Assembly: GCA_016718205.1 (NCBI GenBank)
Contig: JADKEB010000003.1
Span: forward strand, 194,558 to 258,557
From: Saprospiraceae bacterium
GTDB taxonomy: Bacteria > Bacteroidota > Bacteroidia > Chitinophagales > Saprospiraceae
Reading direction: 5' to 3'
Length of the DNA stretch: 64,000 nucleotides
Shown here: positions 38,056 through 48,072 of the stretch, one piece after another
How positions within the stretch are numbered: the stretch's first letter is position 1
Layout: each line of letters begins with the position of its first letter
The notes under the pieces: model-generated
Told to the model about the DNA's origin: nothing
Databases searched by the model: none
The model's input: only the letters and a program-made list of their open reading frames with translations
Translations under genes and position numbers: made by a program

Positions 38056-39834
38056 TTGACTGACGAAAGCCATCTACGAAAAACAGACCAATATCTGCTG
38101 CCGTTATTTGCTGAAAAAACTGTAGCCGATAAGGAAGGTTTTAATATCTTTCCGTCACATCATTTGGGTGGCGGAAAGATATTGAGTGGTTTTGATACTC
38201 TGGTTGAAACTTTTTCAGATCATAAAGTAGTGCTGATAGACGGATATCAGGGAGTATTTTTTGATGAAATTGCCAACCAATTGGCACACATTTTAACTGA
38301 TCAAGGTAAAAAAGTATCTTTACAGAGTACTTACACTGCCATGTATCCTCAACAAAACATCGAGACCATCATCGAGCCATTTCTCGGTGGCGGTGATCCG
38401 GTTTTTGGAAAAGTGTCGAACCTTCTTCTTTCAGATTTTTTTGATAAAAAAAAACTATCGCAATTGAATGATGATGTCACTGCTGATATCACTATCATTT
38501 ATGGGCCGGGGGCTTTTCTGGCACCCGAAAATGGATTAAAAATATACATCGACCTTCCAAAAAATGAATTGCAATTCAGAGCAAGGGCAAAATCCATTTT
38601 CAATCTGGGAAGTAATGTACACGATGAACCAAATTTGATGTACAAGCGATTTTATTTTGTGGATTGGCCTGTCTTGAACCGGCATAAAGCAACATGGGCT
38701 GATAAGGTGGACATCATAGCTGATGGTCAGCATCCAGGTGATATTGTATGGGCTTCAGGTACTGATCTTCGACAAGGACTACATGAAATCTCCCGCAATG
38801 TATTCAGAGTTCGACCTTGGTTTGAACCCGGAGTATGGGGAGGCACCTGGATCATGAACCACATCGAAGGTCTGAATAAAAACGTCAAAAATTATGCCTG
38901 GTCATTTGAATTGATTACGCCGGAAAACGGGATCATATTTACAGCCAACGGCCTGAATCTCGAAATTTCATTTGATTTTCTGATGTATCAAGAAGGAAGT
39001 TCAGTACTTGGATCAGATTTCGATCGGTTTGGTTTTGAATTTCCAATAAGATTTGATTTTCTCGACACTTTTGAAGGTGGAAATCTGTCTGTTCAGTGCC
39101 ACCCAAAGGAAGAGTATATTAAGAAGTATTTTAATGAAAACTTCACGCAGGAGGAGACATATTATATCCTGGATGCCGCAGATGACGCTACTTTATATTT
39201 AGGTTTTCAGGATGATATAGATCCATCAGCATTTAAAAGTGCTTTACAATCCAGTTTTGAAAACGAACAAGCTATAAATATAGAAAAATATGTACAAAAA
39301 CTTCCTGCAAAAAAACATGACCTTTTCCTGATACCTCCGGGAACCATTCACGCCTCCGGAATAAACAATCTGGTGCTTGAAATCAGCGCAACACCATATA
39401 TTTATACTTTCAAAATGTATGACTGGGTGAGACCCGACTTGACCGGACGCCCGAGACCATTGAATATCAATCGTGGATTTGAAAACCTGGATTTCACCCG
39501 AAAAGGAAGCAAAGTAGAAGCCGAACTCGTCAGTAAACCTGTGGTAATAGATAGTACTGTTGAGTGGACATTATGGCATCTTCCTACACATCAGGAGCAC
39601 CTGTATGATGTACACAGAATAAGTCTGACATCCCACATAAAAATCGATACGGAAGATAAGTGCCATGTATTGAGTTTAGTCCAGGGCAGCAAGATAAGAG
39701 TTGAAACTAAAAATGGATATAAAAATACGTTCACATATGCTGAAACATTTGTGATACCCGCCGCTTGTGAAAGTTATAGTATCATCAATGAAAGTGACAC
39801 AGAAGTAATGATTATTAAAGCCTTTGTAAAATAA
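38056..39834 (+). CDS. manA: Class I mannose-6-phosphate isomerase with N-terminal extension
   Basis: 592 aa. The C-terminal part (from about residue 250) is a type I phosphomannose isomerase: zinc-site QCHPKEEY (Gln347, His349), IPPGTIHASG and the ISATPYIYTFKMYDW block. It interconverts mannose-6-phosphate and fructose-6-phosphate. Residues 1-250 resemble a degenerate kinase-like P-loop region (KVVLIDGYQGVFFDEIANQL) without a Walker A motif. The only start without loss of conserved sequence is TTG at 38056; an in-frame TAG at 38029 and no ATG in between support it. It is separated from the MFS gene by 98 bp. Confidence 0.9.
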   Translation: MTDESHLRKTDQYLLPLFAEKTVADKEGFNIFPSHHLGGGKILSGFDTLVETFSDHKVVLIDGYQGVFFDEIANQLAHILTDQGKKVSLQSTYTAMYPQQNIETIIEPFLGGGDPVFGKVSNLLLSDFFDKKKLSQLNDDVTADITIIYGPGAFLAPENGLKIYIDLPKNELQFRARAKSIFNLGSNVHDEPNLMYKRFYFVDWPVLNRHKATWADKVDIIADGQHPGDIVWASGTDLRQGLHEISRNVFRVRPWFEPGVWGGTWIMNHIEGLNKNVKNYAWSFELITPENGIIFTANGLNLEISFDFLMYQEGSSVLGSDFDRFGFEFPIRFDFLDTFEGGNLSVQCHPKEEYIKKYFNENFTQEETYYILDAADDATLYLGFQDDIDPSAFKSALQSSFENEQAINIEKYVQKLPAKKHDLFLIPPGTIHASGINNLVLEISATPYIYTFKMYDWVRPDLTGRPRPLNINRGFENLDFTRKGSKVEAELVSKPVVIDSTVEWTLWHLPTHQEHLYDVHRISLTSHIKIDTEDKCHVLSLVQGSKIRVETKNGYKNTFTYAETFVIPAACESYSIINESDTEVMIIKAFVK

Positions 39835-39974
39835 ACAGGTATGAAATGAGCATGAACCGACATTGTAGTACCTGCCCGACTAACGTGTTCAGGCGGACAC
39901 AAACCTTGATGATTATTTTCATGCGAATTCCATGTGGCAATTAAAATACAAATTAAAAATAAACAGGTATGAAA
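39829..39974 (+). repeat. Dispersed repeat bounded by 18-bp direct repeats, before the GH38 start
   Basis: AAATAAACAGGTATGAAA occurs at 39829-39846 (over the manA stop) and again at 39957-39974 (containing the GH38 ATG). Between them is a repeat (39841-39932) whose inverted copy is at 55047-55140, sharing CCTGCCCGACTAACGTGTTC. It looks like an element insertion that duplicated the junction. Confidence 0.7.
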
Positions 39975-42900
39975 CCAATTTATGTTATTATCTTCTCATT
40001 TTTATTCAATATGACCCATGGTCAGTTGCCTGCTGATGTAAAAAACACCATATTGGTCAATGGATTTGTTAAAAAAACCGATGGCCTTGATTTTTCGTAC
40101 AACTCATCCATACCGGTAGCAAAAGAGTGTATGCTCATACGTGCTTATGATGGAAAATCTACAATGGAATGGGAGACAGCACCTGCACCGGCAAGTGTTG
40201 GAAAAGATGTCACTTTTGTATGGCTTGCAGGGATAGGATCTTCACCAGGTATAGGTTATTTTGATGTGGCGATCGATGGTGTCCAAAGTTTTGCTTTCGC
40301 CACTGACGGCACCAATGACTGGCACCAAAAGGCTGCCAATGGTATGTCTCTTCATTTTAAAAGTGATATGACAGATCCGCACGGAGATAGATTCGGATTT
40401 ATTTATCTGAAAGTGCCATCGCATTTAATTGTAAAGGATCGACCTTTTAAAATCAGAGTTACAGGCCAAAACAATGATAAATCATCTTGGTATATGACCT
40501 TTAAATTTCAATTGGATGACGGTATCAAGGTGACAACACAGCCGGGAATTATCAAATCAGGTAACAAATCTTATCAACTTGCTATTGCCAATGTGCTGCA
40601 TTTTGGCTCCGATACAAAAGCAAAAATTTTCATAGATAATAAACTTGTTTCTGAACCTGAAGTGGGATTTGGTTACAATTATCTCAAACTCCAACTTCCA
40701 ATGGTGGAAAGGGCTAAAGATGTTAACTACAGATTGGAAATCGCAGGGAAAAAATACATGGGCCAGTTAAAAATTCAGCTCGTCAGAAAATGGAATGTAC
40801 ATTTTGTACAGCATTCGCATACAGATATCGGATATACCCGATCACAAACTGAAATTCTTGCAGAGCATATTCGCTTTATTGATTATGCATTGGATTATTG
40901 TGACAATACTGATCAATATCCAGAAGCGGCTAAATTCAGATGGACATGCGAAGCATCTTGGGCCGTGGATGAATACCTGAGGAGCAGACCGGCATCTCAG
41001 GTGGAAAGACTCAAAAAGAGGATATCTGAAGGTAGAATAGAAGTCACGGGTATGTACTTCAATTTTGACGAATTGCCTGATGAGCAGATTTTGGCCGCGT
41101 CTCTTCAACCCTTAAAAAGGATCAAAGATCATGGCATAACTGTAAAAACAGCCATGCAAAATGATGTCAATGGTATCGGATGGAGTCTTTGTGATTACTA
41201 TAGCGATATGGGTGTCAAATATCTCAATATGGGAACGCATGGTCACAGAGCTCTAATATGTTTTGACAAGCCAACATTATTCTGGTGGGAGTCACCATCC
41301 GGAAAAAGGATGCTTGCATTCAGGGCTGAGCACTATATGACAGGCAATACAGTGTTTAAAATTCATTCCCAAAATTTCAATGTATTTGAAACCGAATTGC
41401 TCAACTATCTCAGAGAACTTGAAGCCAAAGGTTATGCTTATGATAAAATAGCCATACAACATTCGGGCTTTCTTACAGACAATTCCGCACCTTCAACACT
41501 TGCAAGTGATATGATCCGTCAGTGGAATGAAAAATACGAGTGGCCAAAATTAAAAACTGCCATCTCCACCACTTTTTTTGAAGAGATGGAATCAGCCGGA
41601 CACCAGTTTGAAGTGATCAAAGGTGCTTGGCCGGATTGGTGGACGGATGGATTTGGTGCTTCGGCAAGAGAAGTAGCAACTACCAGAACAGCTCAAAGTG
41701 ATTTTATTGCCAATACTTCAGGGCTGACTATGGCTGCCATCCAAGGTGCAAAACTTCCGTCAGGTATAGGAAATCGTATCGACGAGACCAACTCCGCACT
41801 GCTTTTTTACACGGAACATACAGTAGGATATCATGCCAGTGTCAATGATCCTTACCATAAATACAGCATGGAGCAAAAGTCACTCAAAGAATCCTATGCC
41901 TGGGAAGCTGGCCGAAGGGCCAAAATGCTGGGCGAAGAGACGATGGGACTGCTTCAGAGTTTTGTCCAGCGCGAAAAAGATCCGTCTATCATCGTTTACA
42001 ACACCTTGAACTGGGAACGGAGCGGCTTGATCAAAGTGTATATAGATCATCAGATACTGCCAAGATACACATCCTTTAATATCACCGATCAGGCCGGAAA
42101 TCAACTTAAGGCTCAGCCCGTAGAGCACCACTCTGATGGTACATATTGGGCTATTTGGGCAGATAGAATTCCTGCATTCGGGTACAAAAAATTTGTCATA
42201 ATAACCGATAAAAATAAACCATTAGCCACGTCAAAAGGTGATGATTTTAAAGATAATGCCATTGAAAATAGGTTCTACAAAATAAAATTTGACTTTGCAA
42301 AGGGTGGTATTTCAAGTTTGATTGACAAAGACCTGAATACTGAACTTGTGGATAATAAAAGCAGCTATAAGCTCGGAGAATTCATCTATGAACGATTGAG
42401 CAACAGGTCACAGATGGAGTCCAGAGTACTCAACAATTTTACGAGAACTGGCCTGGATTCTGTATGGTTTGATGGATTTGAAACGGGTGCTATCTGGAAT
42501 ACCATAAGGTGTAAAGGAAATACAGTAGCAGCCAATGAAAACGAGACTTATGTGTTTGAAATCAGGGTATTTAACGATGTGAAACGAATAGATTTATTTT
42601 ATGCCATTGACAAAAAGCTGGAAACGGCACCTGAAGGTATTTATATAGCATTTCCTTTTGCAATGGATGGGGGTCAGTTGGCATTTGATGTACAAGGCGG
42701 TGAGGTCAGAGCCGGAATCGATCAGATACCCGGATCATCCAATGACTGGAACACTGTCCAAAACTATGCCCGACTTTATGATAAAAACGGACAGGTATTG
42801 TTATCTTCTTCTGAAATGCCACTCATGCAGTTTGGTGCCATCAATACGGGCAGGTACAAAGCCGGTGCGAAACCTGAGAGTACCCACATCTTCGGATGGC

Positions 42901-43337
42901 CTATGAACAATTACTGGGTAACCAATTTTAACGCATATCAGTTTGGTGGCCATGAATGGATTTACACTATATCAGGGAGTAAAAATCCATCAGCCACAGA
43001 CGCTGTCCGATTTGGATGGGGAAAAAGAACACCTTTCCTAAGCAGGGTATTACCTGGCGGAGGCATAGGTGGATCTGATGGATCAAAGAGTTTTATATCA
43101 GGATGGAATGAAAATCTTTTGCTTGTAAGTGCTATTCCTTCCATTGATGGTAAATCAACTATTCTCCATCTGCGGGAAACTGAAGGCAAGAATGCGACTT
43201 TATCGCTTAAGAATGGTGTCACTGGTACAGCTTTAGAAATTATTCAGACTGATGTCACCGGAATGCCTGTAAAAAATGGCAGCAAGGAGTTTAAGTCCTT
43301 TGAAAGCAAATTTTTCAGAGTGATGGTACATAAATAA
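39969..43337 (+). CDS. GH38 alpha-mannosidase, secreted
   Basis: 1122 aa with a signal peptide ending MTHGQ. An N-terminal beta-sandwich region of about 260 residues precedes the GH38 catalytic domain, which starts at VQHSHTDIGYTRSQTE (zinc-binding His and Asp) and includes FRWTCEASWAVDEYL and MQNDVNGIGWSLCDYY (zone of the nucleophile Asp). GH38 mid and C-terminal beta domains follow (from SIIVYNTLNWERSG). The enzyme removes alpha-linked mannose. Last gene of the mannose operon. Together with the PNGase F-like protein it suggests degradation of N-glycans. Confidence 0.9.
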   Translation: MKPIYVIIFSFLFNMTHGQLPADVKNTILVNGFVKKTDGLDFSYNSSIPVAKECMLIRAYDGKSTMEWETAPAPASVGKDVTFVWLAGIGSSPGIGYFDVAIDGVQSFAFATDGTNDWHQKAANGMSLHFKSDMTDPHGDRFGFIYLKVPSHLIVKDRPFKIRVTGQNNDKSSWYMTFKFQLDDGIKVTTQPGIIKSGNKSYQLAIANVLHFGSDTKAKIFIDNKLVSEPEVGFGYNYLKLQLPMVERAKDVNYRLEIAGKKYMGQLKIQLVRKWNVHFVQHSHTDIGYTRSQTEILAEHIRFIDYALDYCDNTDQYPEAAKFRWTCEASWAVDEYLRSRPASQVERLKKRISEGRIEVTGMYFNFDELPDEQILAASLQPLKRIKDHGITVKTAMQNDVNGIGWSLCDYYSDMGVKYLNMGTHGHRALICFDKPTLFWWESPSGKRMLAFRAEHYMTGNTVFKIHSQNFNVFETELLNYLRELEAKGYAYDKIAIQHSGFLTDNSAPSTLASDMIRQWNEKYEWPKLKTAISTTFFEEMESAGHQFEVIKGAWPDWWTDGFGASAREVATTRTAQSDFIANTSGLTMAAIQGAKLPSGIGNRIDETNSALLFYTEHTVGYHASVNDPYHKYSMEQKSLKESYAWEAGRRAKMLGEETMGLLQSFVQREKDPSIIVYNTLNWERSGLIKVYIDHQILPRYTSFNITDQAGNQLKAQPVEHHSDGTYWAIWADRIPAFGYKKFVIITDKNKPLATSKGDDFKDNAIENRFYKIKFDFAKGGISSLIDKDLNTELVDNKSSYKLGEFIYERLSNRSQMESRVLNNFTRTGLDSVWFDGFETGAIWNTIRCKGNTVAANENETYVFEIRVFNDVKRIDLFYAIDKKLETAPEGIYIAFPFAMDGGQLAFDVQGGEVRAGIDQIPGSSNDWNTVQNYARLYDKNGQVLLSSSEMPLMQFGAINTGRYKAGAKPESTHIFGWPMNNYWVTNFNAYQFGGHEWIYTISGSKNPSATDAVRFGWGKRTPFLSRVLPGGGIGGSDGSKSFISGWNENLLLVSAIPSIDGKSTILHLRETEGKNATLSLKNGVTGTALEIIQTDVTGMPVKNGSKEFKSFESKFFRVMVHK

Positions 43338-43451
43338 TTCTTTTTCAAACATCAAATTTTGTGTGCGAGCCCCGATAATAGGAATCTTAAATGCCTAATA
43401 TTTGGATATTAGATTTTTTATTTTATATTAGCGCCATATAACTGTATAATT

Positions 43452-43862
43452 ATGAGTCCCACAGTCAAAAATATCATTGTTTTTATCGGCGCACTGGTTG
43501 CCGGAGGTGTCGTAGTATTTGGATTGGAATCTTTGAGTCATCAGATATTTCCACTTCCTGCCGACATCAATCCGACTGATATTGAAAGTTTAAAAAGTAT
43601 CATGCAAAACGTTCCAGCCGGCAGTCTTGCATTGGTCATTCTTGCGCATGCTGTCGGAGCTATGGTTTCAGGGTGGGTCATCGGCCATTTTGCTGCATCG
43701 TCACACCGTCTGCTCGCACTTGCTATGGGTTTTTTATGGACAATATCCGGGGTAGCTAATTTAATGATGATCCCTCATCCGGTGTGGTTTTCTATAGCTG
43801 ATGCATGTGTGTATCTCCCTATGACATTACTGGGATTAAAATTAGCAACAAAAACTGCATAA
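43452..43862 (+). CDS. Small four-TM membrane protein
   Basis: 136 aa, four hydrophobic segments (about 8-28, 54-78, 82-103, 110-130). No known domain recognised. Followed 38 bp later by another small membrane protein in the same direction. Confidence 0.75.
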   Translation: MSPTVKNIIVFIGALVAGGVVVFGLESLSHQIFPLPADINPTDIESLKSIMQNVPAGSLALVILAHAVGAMVSGWVIGHFAASSHRLLALAMGFLWTISGVANLMMIPHPVWFSIADACVYLPMTLLGLKLATKTA

Positions 43863-43900
43863 AATCACCGATTTTTTCACCATCAAAACAATCAAATACA

Positions 43901-44446
43901 ATGATGAACACAAAAATGATTATTGGAGTAGTTGTAGGAGGATTTTTAGTTTTCCTTTGGCAGTTTTTATCTTGGGCTATGTTCAATATGCACGGATCAG
44001 AACAAAAGTATACAGCCGATCAGGATGCCATACTACAAATGCTGGGAGAAAAACTTCCTGAAGAAGGAACTTATTTTTTACCCACATCCCCACCAGGCAC
44101 ATCATCAGAAGATCAACAAAAAATGATGGAAGCTTCTGGTGGCAAACCCTGGGCACAGATTTCTTACCACAAATCCATGAATACCAACATGGGTATGAAT
44201 ATGTTCAGAGGATTTCTCACGGATATTGTGGCGGTATTTCTTCTGGTATGGCTTTTGGGCAAAATTCCTGAATGTACGATGGGTACATCCATTATGGCTT
44301 CTGTTACTGTAGGAGTGATTGGTTACCTCACTACTGAATATACCAACTCCATATGGTTTGAAACCAACTCTATACCCGACCTGATAGATGCCGTAGTATC
44401 GTGGGCAATTTGCGGTACCTGGTTGGGTTATTGGATGAACAGATAG
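43901..44446 (+). CDS. Membrane protein of unknown function
   Basis: Start placed at ATG 43901 because it gives MMNTKMIIGVVVGGFLVFLWQ, a natural N-terminal TM; an open extension to 43805 overlaps the preceding gene and is unlikely. 181 aa, with a soluble loop (residues about 30-85) and three further TMs. No assigned function. A terminator follows. Confidence 0.8.
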   Translation: MMNTKMIIGVVVGGFLVFLWQFLSWAMFNMHGSEQKYTADQDAILQMLGEKLPEEGTYFLPTSPPGTSSEDQQKMMEASGGKPWAQISYHKSMNTNMGMNMFRGFLTDIVAVFLLVWLLGKIPECTMGTSIMASVTVGVIGYLTTEYTNSIWFETNSIPDLIDAVVSWAICGTWLGYWMNR

Positions 44447-44480
44447 AAAGTATATTACCGGCAAAACAATTCGAATTCCT

Positions 44481-44518
44481 AAATGCCATGCATCAGTTTT
44501 GTTGTATGGCATTTTTTT
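44481..44518 (+). terminator. Hairpin terminator
   Basis: AAATGCCAT at 44481-44489 pairs with ATGGCATTT (44506-44514) and is followed by a T run to 44518. Confidence 0.75.
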
Positions 44519-44632
44519 AAGGCGACATTATCGAAGAAAATAGCCTGATCACTCTTTACCGTGTTGTAATTTATTAATTTTGCAACTCCGAATATAATTT
44601 CCCGATTTTAGAGATAAAGAGAAATTTCGACT

Positions 44633-46042
44633 ATGGAATATCAAATGATAAAAACAGAGCAAAAAGCTCTGGACATCAATCTGAATGACCCGATTTACGG
44701 CACTTTTGCCGAGATCGGAGCCGGGCAGGAAGTAGCAAGGAACTTTTTTCAGGCTGGGGCAGCCGCCGGGACCATCGCCAAAACGATGTCAGCATACGAC
44801 AAAACATATTCAGATGCTATCTATGGTGCAGAACCATCAGGCAGGTATGTTTCAGAAGCCAGACTTTACAAGATGTTGCATCATGAGTGGAGTCTGATGG
44901 AAGAAAGGTTGAGTAAAACCCGTCCGGATGCTACATTTTTTGTGTTTGCAGACACAGTTCAAGCCATCAATTATACCCGTACTATCAAAGGAAATGGCTG
45001 GATGGGTTTAAGATTCAGATTGAAACCCGATGGTCCGGTCAATGATATGGTACTTCACGTAAAATTGCTCGATACCAATAACAGACTTCAGCAGGAAGCC
45101 ATCGGTGTCCTTGGTGTCAACATGATCTACGCTTCATTTTATTGCAATGATGATCCGGAAAAAATGGTCAGATCTCTTGTCGATAATATCAAAGATCGCG
45201 TCAGCATCGACCTGCTCAGAATCAACGGAGAAGATTTCAATTATTTTGACAAAAGGATCTTATCCCTATACTTGGTGAAACATAAGCTTACATCGGTCGC
45301 TATGTTTGATATCAACAAAACAGGTATTCACCCATCTGAGTTTTTATATAAGGAGGCGCTCATGGTCATCCGGGGCAATTTCAGGCCTCCTACGCTGGTG
45401 ACGCTCGATGCTATCAGTAGTAGTTATGCACAATTCAGGGCTGAAACAAAACTGGCTGACGACAAGTTAAACCTTATGATGGAGCTTACTGTGGACAGAC
45501 TCAAAGCTGATGATGATGAAGTGAATGAAAAGGATTTTCTCGAGAGAGCAGACATGCTCAGTGCTTTGGGTCACAATGTTTTACTCTCTGATTGTGCCAA
45601 CCATGAAATGCTGATCAACTACCTCAATGATTACAAAATTTCCCATCTTGGATTGGTAATTGGTGCGCGGGAATTGAAAAAAATCATATCAGAAAAATTT
45701 GAACAAAATCAGGACGGACGACTGCTGGTAGCTTTTGGCGAACTCTTTAGTCAGAATATCCGCGTATACGTATATCCTGCTCAAAATCAAGATGACGACT
45801 CTATTTCCACAGCAGAAACTCTTCAGGTCCCTGAAGGCATTAAGTTCTTATACAAATACCTGCTCGACAGCAAACAAATAGTCGCTGTGACAGCTTTCAA
45901 CAAAAGTATTCTTAATATCTATCCGCATGATGTCCTTCTTGAAATCAAAGAAAACAAGAAAGGATGGGAATCAAAATTACCTGCATCATTGGCACAACTT
46001 ATCAAAGACCAAAAATTGTTTGGTTATCAGGGAGATTTATGA
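44633..46042 (+). CDS. Conserved Bacteroidota protein (often annotated nicotinate-nucleotide adenylyltransferase)
   Basis: 469 aa, soluble, no signal peptide. The N-terminus DLNDPIYGTFAEIGAGQEVARNFFQAG-type sequence and SAYDKTYSDAIYG are conserved in a Bacteroidota family that databases often label nicotinate-nucleotide adenylyltransferase, but I see no HxGH nucleotidyl-transferase motif, so I do not accept that function. A -7 type box TAATTTTG lies at 44575-44582. Single gene. Confidence 0.75.
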   Translation: MEYQMIKTEQKALDINLNDPIYGTFAEIGAGQEVARNFFQAGAAAGTIAKTMSAYDKTYSDAIYGAEPSGRYVSEARLYKMLHHEWSLMEERLSKTRPDATFFVFADTVQAINYTRTIKGNGWMGLRFRLKPDGPVNDMVLHVKLLDTNNRLQQEAIGVLGVNMIYASFYCNDDPEKMVRSLVDNIKDRVSIDLLRINGEDFNYFDKRILSLYLVKHKLTSVAMFDINKTGIHPSEFLYKEALMVIRGNFRPPTLVTLDAISSSYAQFRAETKLADDKLNLMMELTVDRLKADDDEVNEKDFLERADMLSALGHNVLLSDCANHEMLINYLNDYKISHLGLVIGARELKKIISEKFEQNQDGRLLVAFGELFSQNIRVYVYPAQNQDDDSISTAETLQVPEGIKFLYKYLLDSKQIVAVTAFNKSILNIYPHDVLLEIKENKKGWESKLPASLAQLIKDQKLFGYQGDL

Positions 46043-46128
46043 TAAAATTATGGAACATGATACTACCTGTAAAAGAAGTTTTTATATATTTGTAAAAAAT
46101 ATTCTCATCATTAAAAAATAATTTGATT

Positions 46129-46908
46129 ATGTCTGGCAGAAATATGATCCCAAATGCCATAAGTTATGGTTATGAATTTAAAATAAGCGATTATATATCC
46201 CGAGGATTTAAGATTTTTAAAGATAATCCCGGTGGATTTATAGGCTTTGTGATTTTGTTTTTTATAATCAGTATTGTGATCCAAATGATTCCTTTATTGG
46301 GGTTTTTGATTGCTATTATAGTTTCGCCACCATTATCTGTGGGAATAGCTATCGCATCACACAAGCAGGAAAATGATGGCGACATGGCTTTTGGAAATTT
46401 TTTTAAAGGATTTGATTATATAGGCCAGCTCATAGTGGCAAAGATCATCATGTTGGTGATCTATTTTATAATTGCAATCCCTCTGATTTTTATGGTAGGA
46501 ATAGAATTAATTACTTCATTTGCATCCGGAGATCCGGAAGCAATAATAGAGTCTGGTCAGGAATTAGCAAAGATGGGTATTTGGTTTTTGGTTTTTGCAA
46601 TGGTATTTACCTATTTGGCTGTTTGTCTTAGGTGGACCAATTATCTCATTGTCTTTCACAAATACGAAGCTGTATCAGCTATAAAAACCAGCTGGCAATT
46701 GGTCAATAAAAGATGGATCTGGCATTTTTTGTTTTTGTTATTGTGTGGATTGATTATGTTAGCGGGATTTATAGCCTTACTTGTTGGTATCGTAGTGGCA
46801 TATCCTATCATTATGGCAGCTGATTATGCCGGCTATGCTGATATCACGGGTCTGAATCAGGATAACGATGATATCAATGAGCTGGGAACAGACGTAGATT
46901 TGGTTTGA
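46129..46908 (+). CDS. Multi-pass membrane protein (DUF975/GlpQ-membrane-like)
   Basis: Start at ATG 46129; a TTG two codons earlier is less likely. 259 aa with five to six TMs. The repeat-like layout (FKDNPGGFIGFVILFF; AIKTSWQLVNKRWIWHFLF) resembles the membrane domain found in DUF975-type proteins. Function unknown. A short acidic tail ends the protein. Confidence 0.75.
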   Translation: MSGRNMIPNAISYGYEFKISDYISRGFKIFKDNPGGFIGFVILFFIISIVIQMIPLLGFLIAIIVSPPLSVGIAIASHKQENDGDMAFGNFFKGFDYIGQLIVAKIIMLVIYFIIAIPLIFMVGIELITSFASGDPEAIIESGQELAKMGIWFLVFAMVFTYLAVCLRWTNYLIVFHKYEAVSAIKTSWQLVNKRWIWHFLFLLLCGLIMLAGFIALLVGIVVAYPIIMAADYAGYADITGLNQDNDDINELGTDVDLV

Positions 46909-47052
46909 TTTTAGGTTGTACTTTATTCAGGGTATTCGTCGTAATTGAGCGATTTAAGGTAGGTAAAGAAATTAAATTTCCATTTTTATTCTTGAATTTT
47001 GAAAAGTGGAATGATTTTTTCTATATCATTGAATAGTGAAATATATATTTTA

Positions 47053-48072
47053 ATGTACCTTAAAACAATCATACAGGGCAGGCTGGAGTTCGGGACAGAA
47101 AAGAGTTATGAAAAGGTAACTAAAATGTTTTTGCAACGTGTAGAGACATATTACAAAACAGATGTTCTTTTTAAGTACGAAGATATCTTCAAAGATGAAG
47201 AACTTTGTCTTGAAATTCCAAGATTTGTCGGTCAGGTCTCGGAAAAAGCTTTTCGCACTACCACCAATCTACTAAAATATTGCGTTCAATTTGCAATAGC
47301 AGGCTCAGTAAGGGCATGGCTCATCAACGAAGGCGAAATTGTGCAGTTTGAAACGCTTGAACCCGATAGTGATAAAGGAGCTGTTCAATCCTATGTAAAA
47401 GGTAAAAAGCTTGTCAAAGTCAAAGGTAAGGAAAATGAAGCCATCGCTGCACTCAGCTCAGCTATAGAAAAATATAACAGACATGCTCAGGCATATGAAA
47501 GGAGAGCAAAGGTAAATTTTATCATGCGCAATTACCATGATGCACTCAGGGACTACAACAAGTGTATAGGAATAGACCCATCGATACCTACATCATATTA
47601 CGGTAAAGCCAAAATTCACATGATGCGTGATGAATGGGACTTGGCAATAGAAAATCTTGAAGAATCCATTAAAAAATCCATAGCTCTGCAAACCTTGTAC
47701 TGGAAATCCAGACGACTCAAAGCAGAATGCCATATTGTTCAAAAAGATTGGCAAAAAGCAGCATTTGATCTTAAATTATTTACTAACAGGAATTTTGGTA
47801 AAGATGACCCCAACAGGTTTTGGCTGAGATTTGCATTTTTCCATTACGGTATAGTATTGTTACATCTTGAAGAGCATAGTGAAGCATTGAAGGCTTTTGA
47901 CAAAGCACTCGGCTTACCACACGTAGAGGATGGTGTAAAAGCAGCTGACATTCTGACACAAAGAGGCCTTGTAAAACAAAAGACAGGCAAAACAGGATAT
48001 AAAAAAGATAACAAAGATGCTGCTTCAAAAGGTGGGCTCAAAGCCAAAAAAATGCTGAAGACAATCAAATAG
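47053..48072 (+). CDS. TPR-repeat protein
   Basis: Start placed at ATG 47053 (MYLKTIIQGRLEFG); the frame is open 18 codons further upstream but that part looks non-coding. 339 aa. The first 120 residues have no recognised fold. From about 130 there are three to four tetratricopeptide repeats (AIAALSSAIEKYNRHAQAYE, ALRDYNKCIGIDPSIPTSYY, HSEALKAFDKALGLP). Lys-rich C-terminus. Likely a cytoplasmic scaffold protein. Confidence 0.8.
   Translation: MYLKTIIQGRLEFGTEKSYEKVTKMFLQRVETYYKTDVLFKYEDIFKDEELCLEIPRFVGQVSEKAFRTTTNLLKYCVQFAIAGSVRAWLINEGEIVQFETLEPDSDKGAVQSYVKGKKLVKVKGKENEAIAALSSAIEKYNRHAQAYERRAKVNFIMRNYHDALRDYNKCIGIDPSIPTSYYGKAKIHMMRDEWDLAIENLEESIKKSIALQTLYWKSRRLKAECHIVQKDWQKAAFDLKLFTNRNFGKDDPNRFWLRFAFFHYGIVLLHLEEHSEALKAFDKALGLPHVEDGVKAADILTQRGLVKQKTGKTGYKKDNKDAASKGGLKAKKMLKTIK

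Noticed and set aside
43805..43900. 32-codon upstream extension of the 181-aa membrane protein
   Set aside because: It overlaps the preceding gene in another frame and would bury the natural N-terminal membrane segment.
44633..46042. Nicotinate-nucleotide adenylyltransferase function
   Set aside because: No HxGH or related nucleotidyl-transferase motif is visible; the label seems to be propagated annotation.
46999..47052. Upstream extension of the TPR protein
   Set aside because: AT-rich, non-coding in character; the second ATG starts the well-formed protein.
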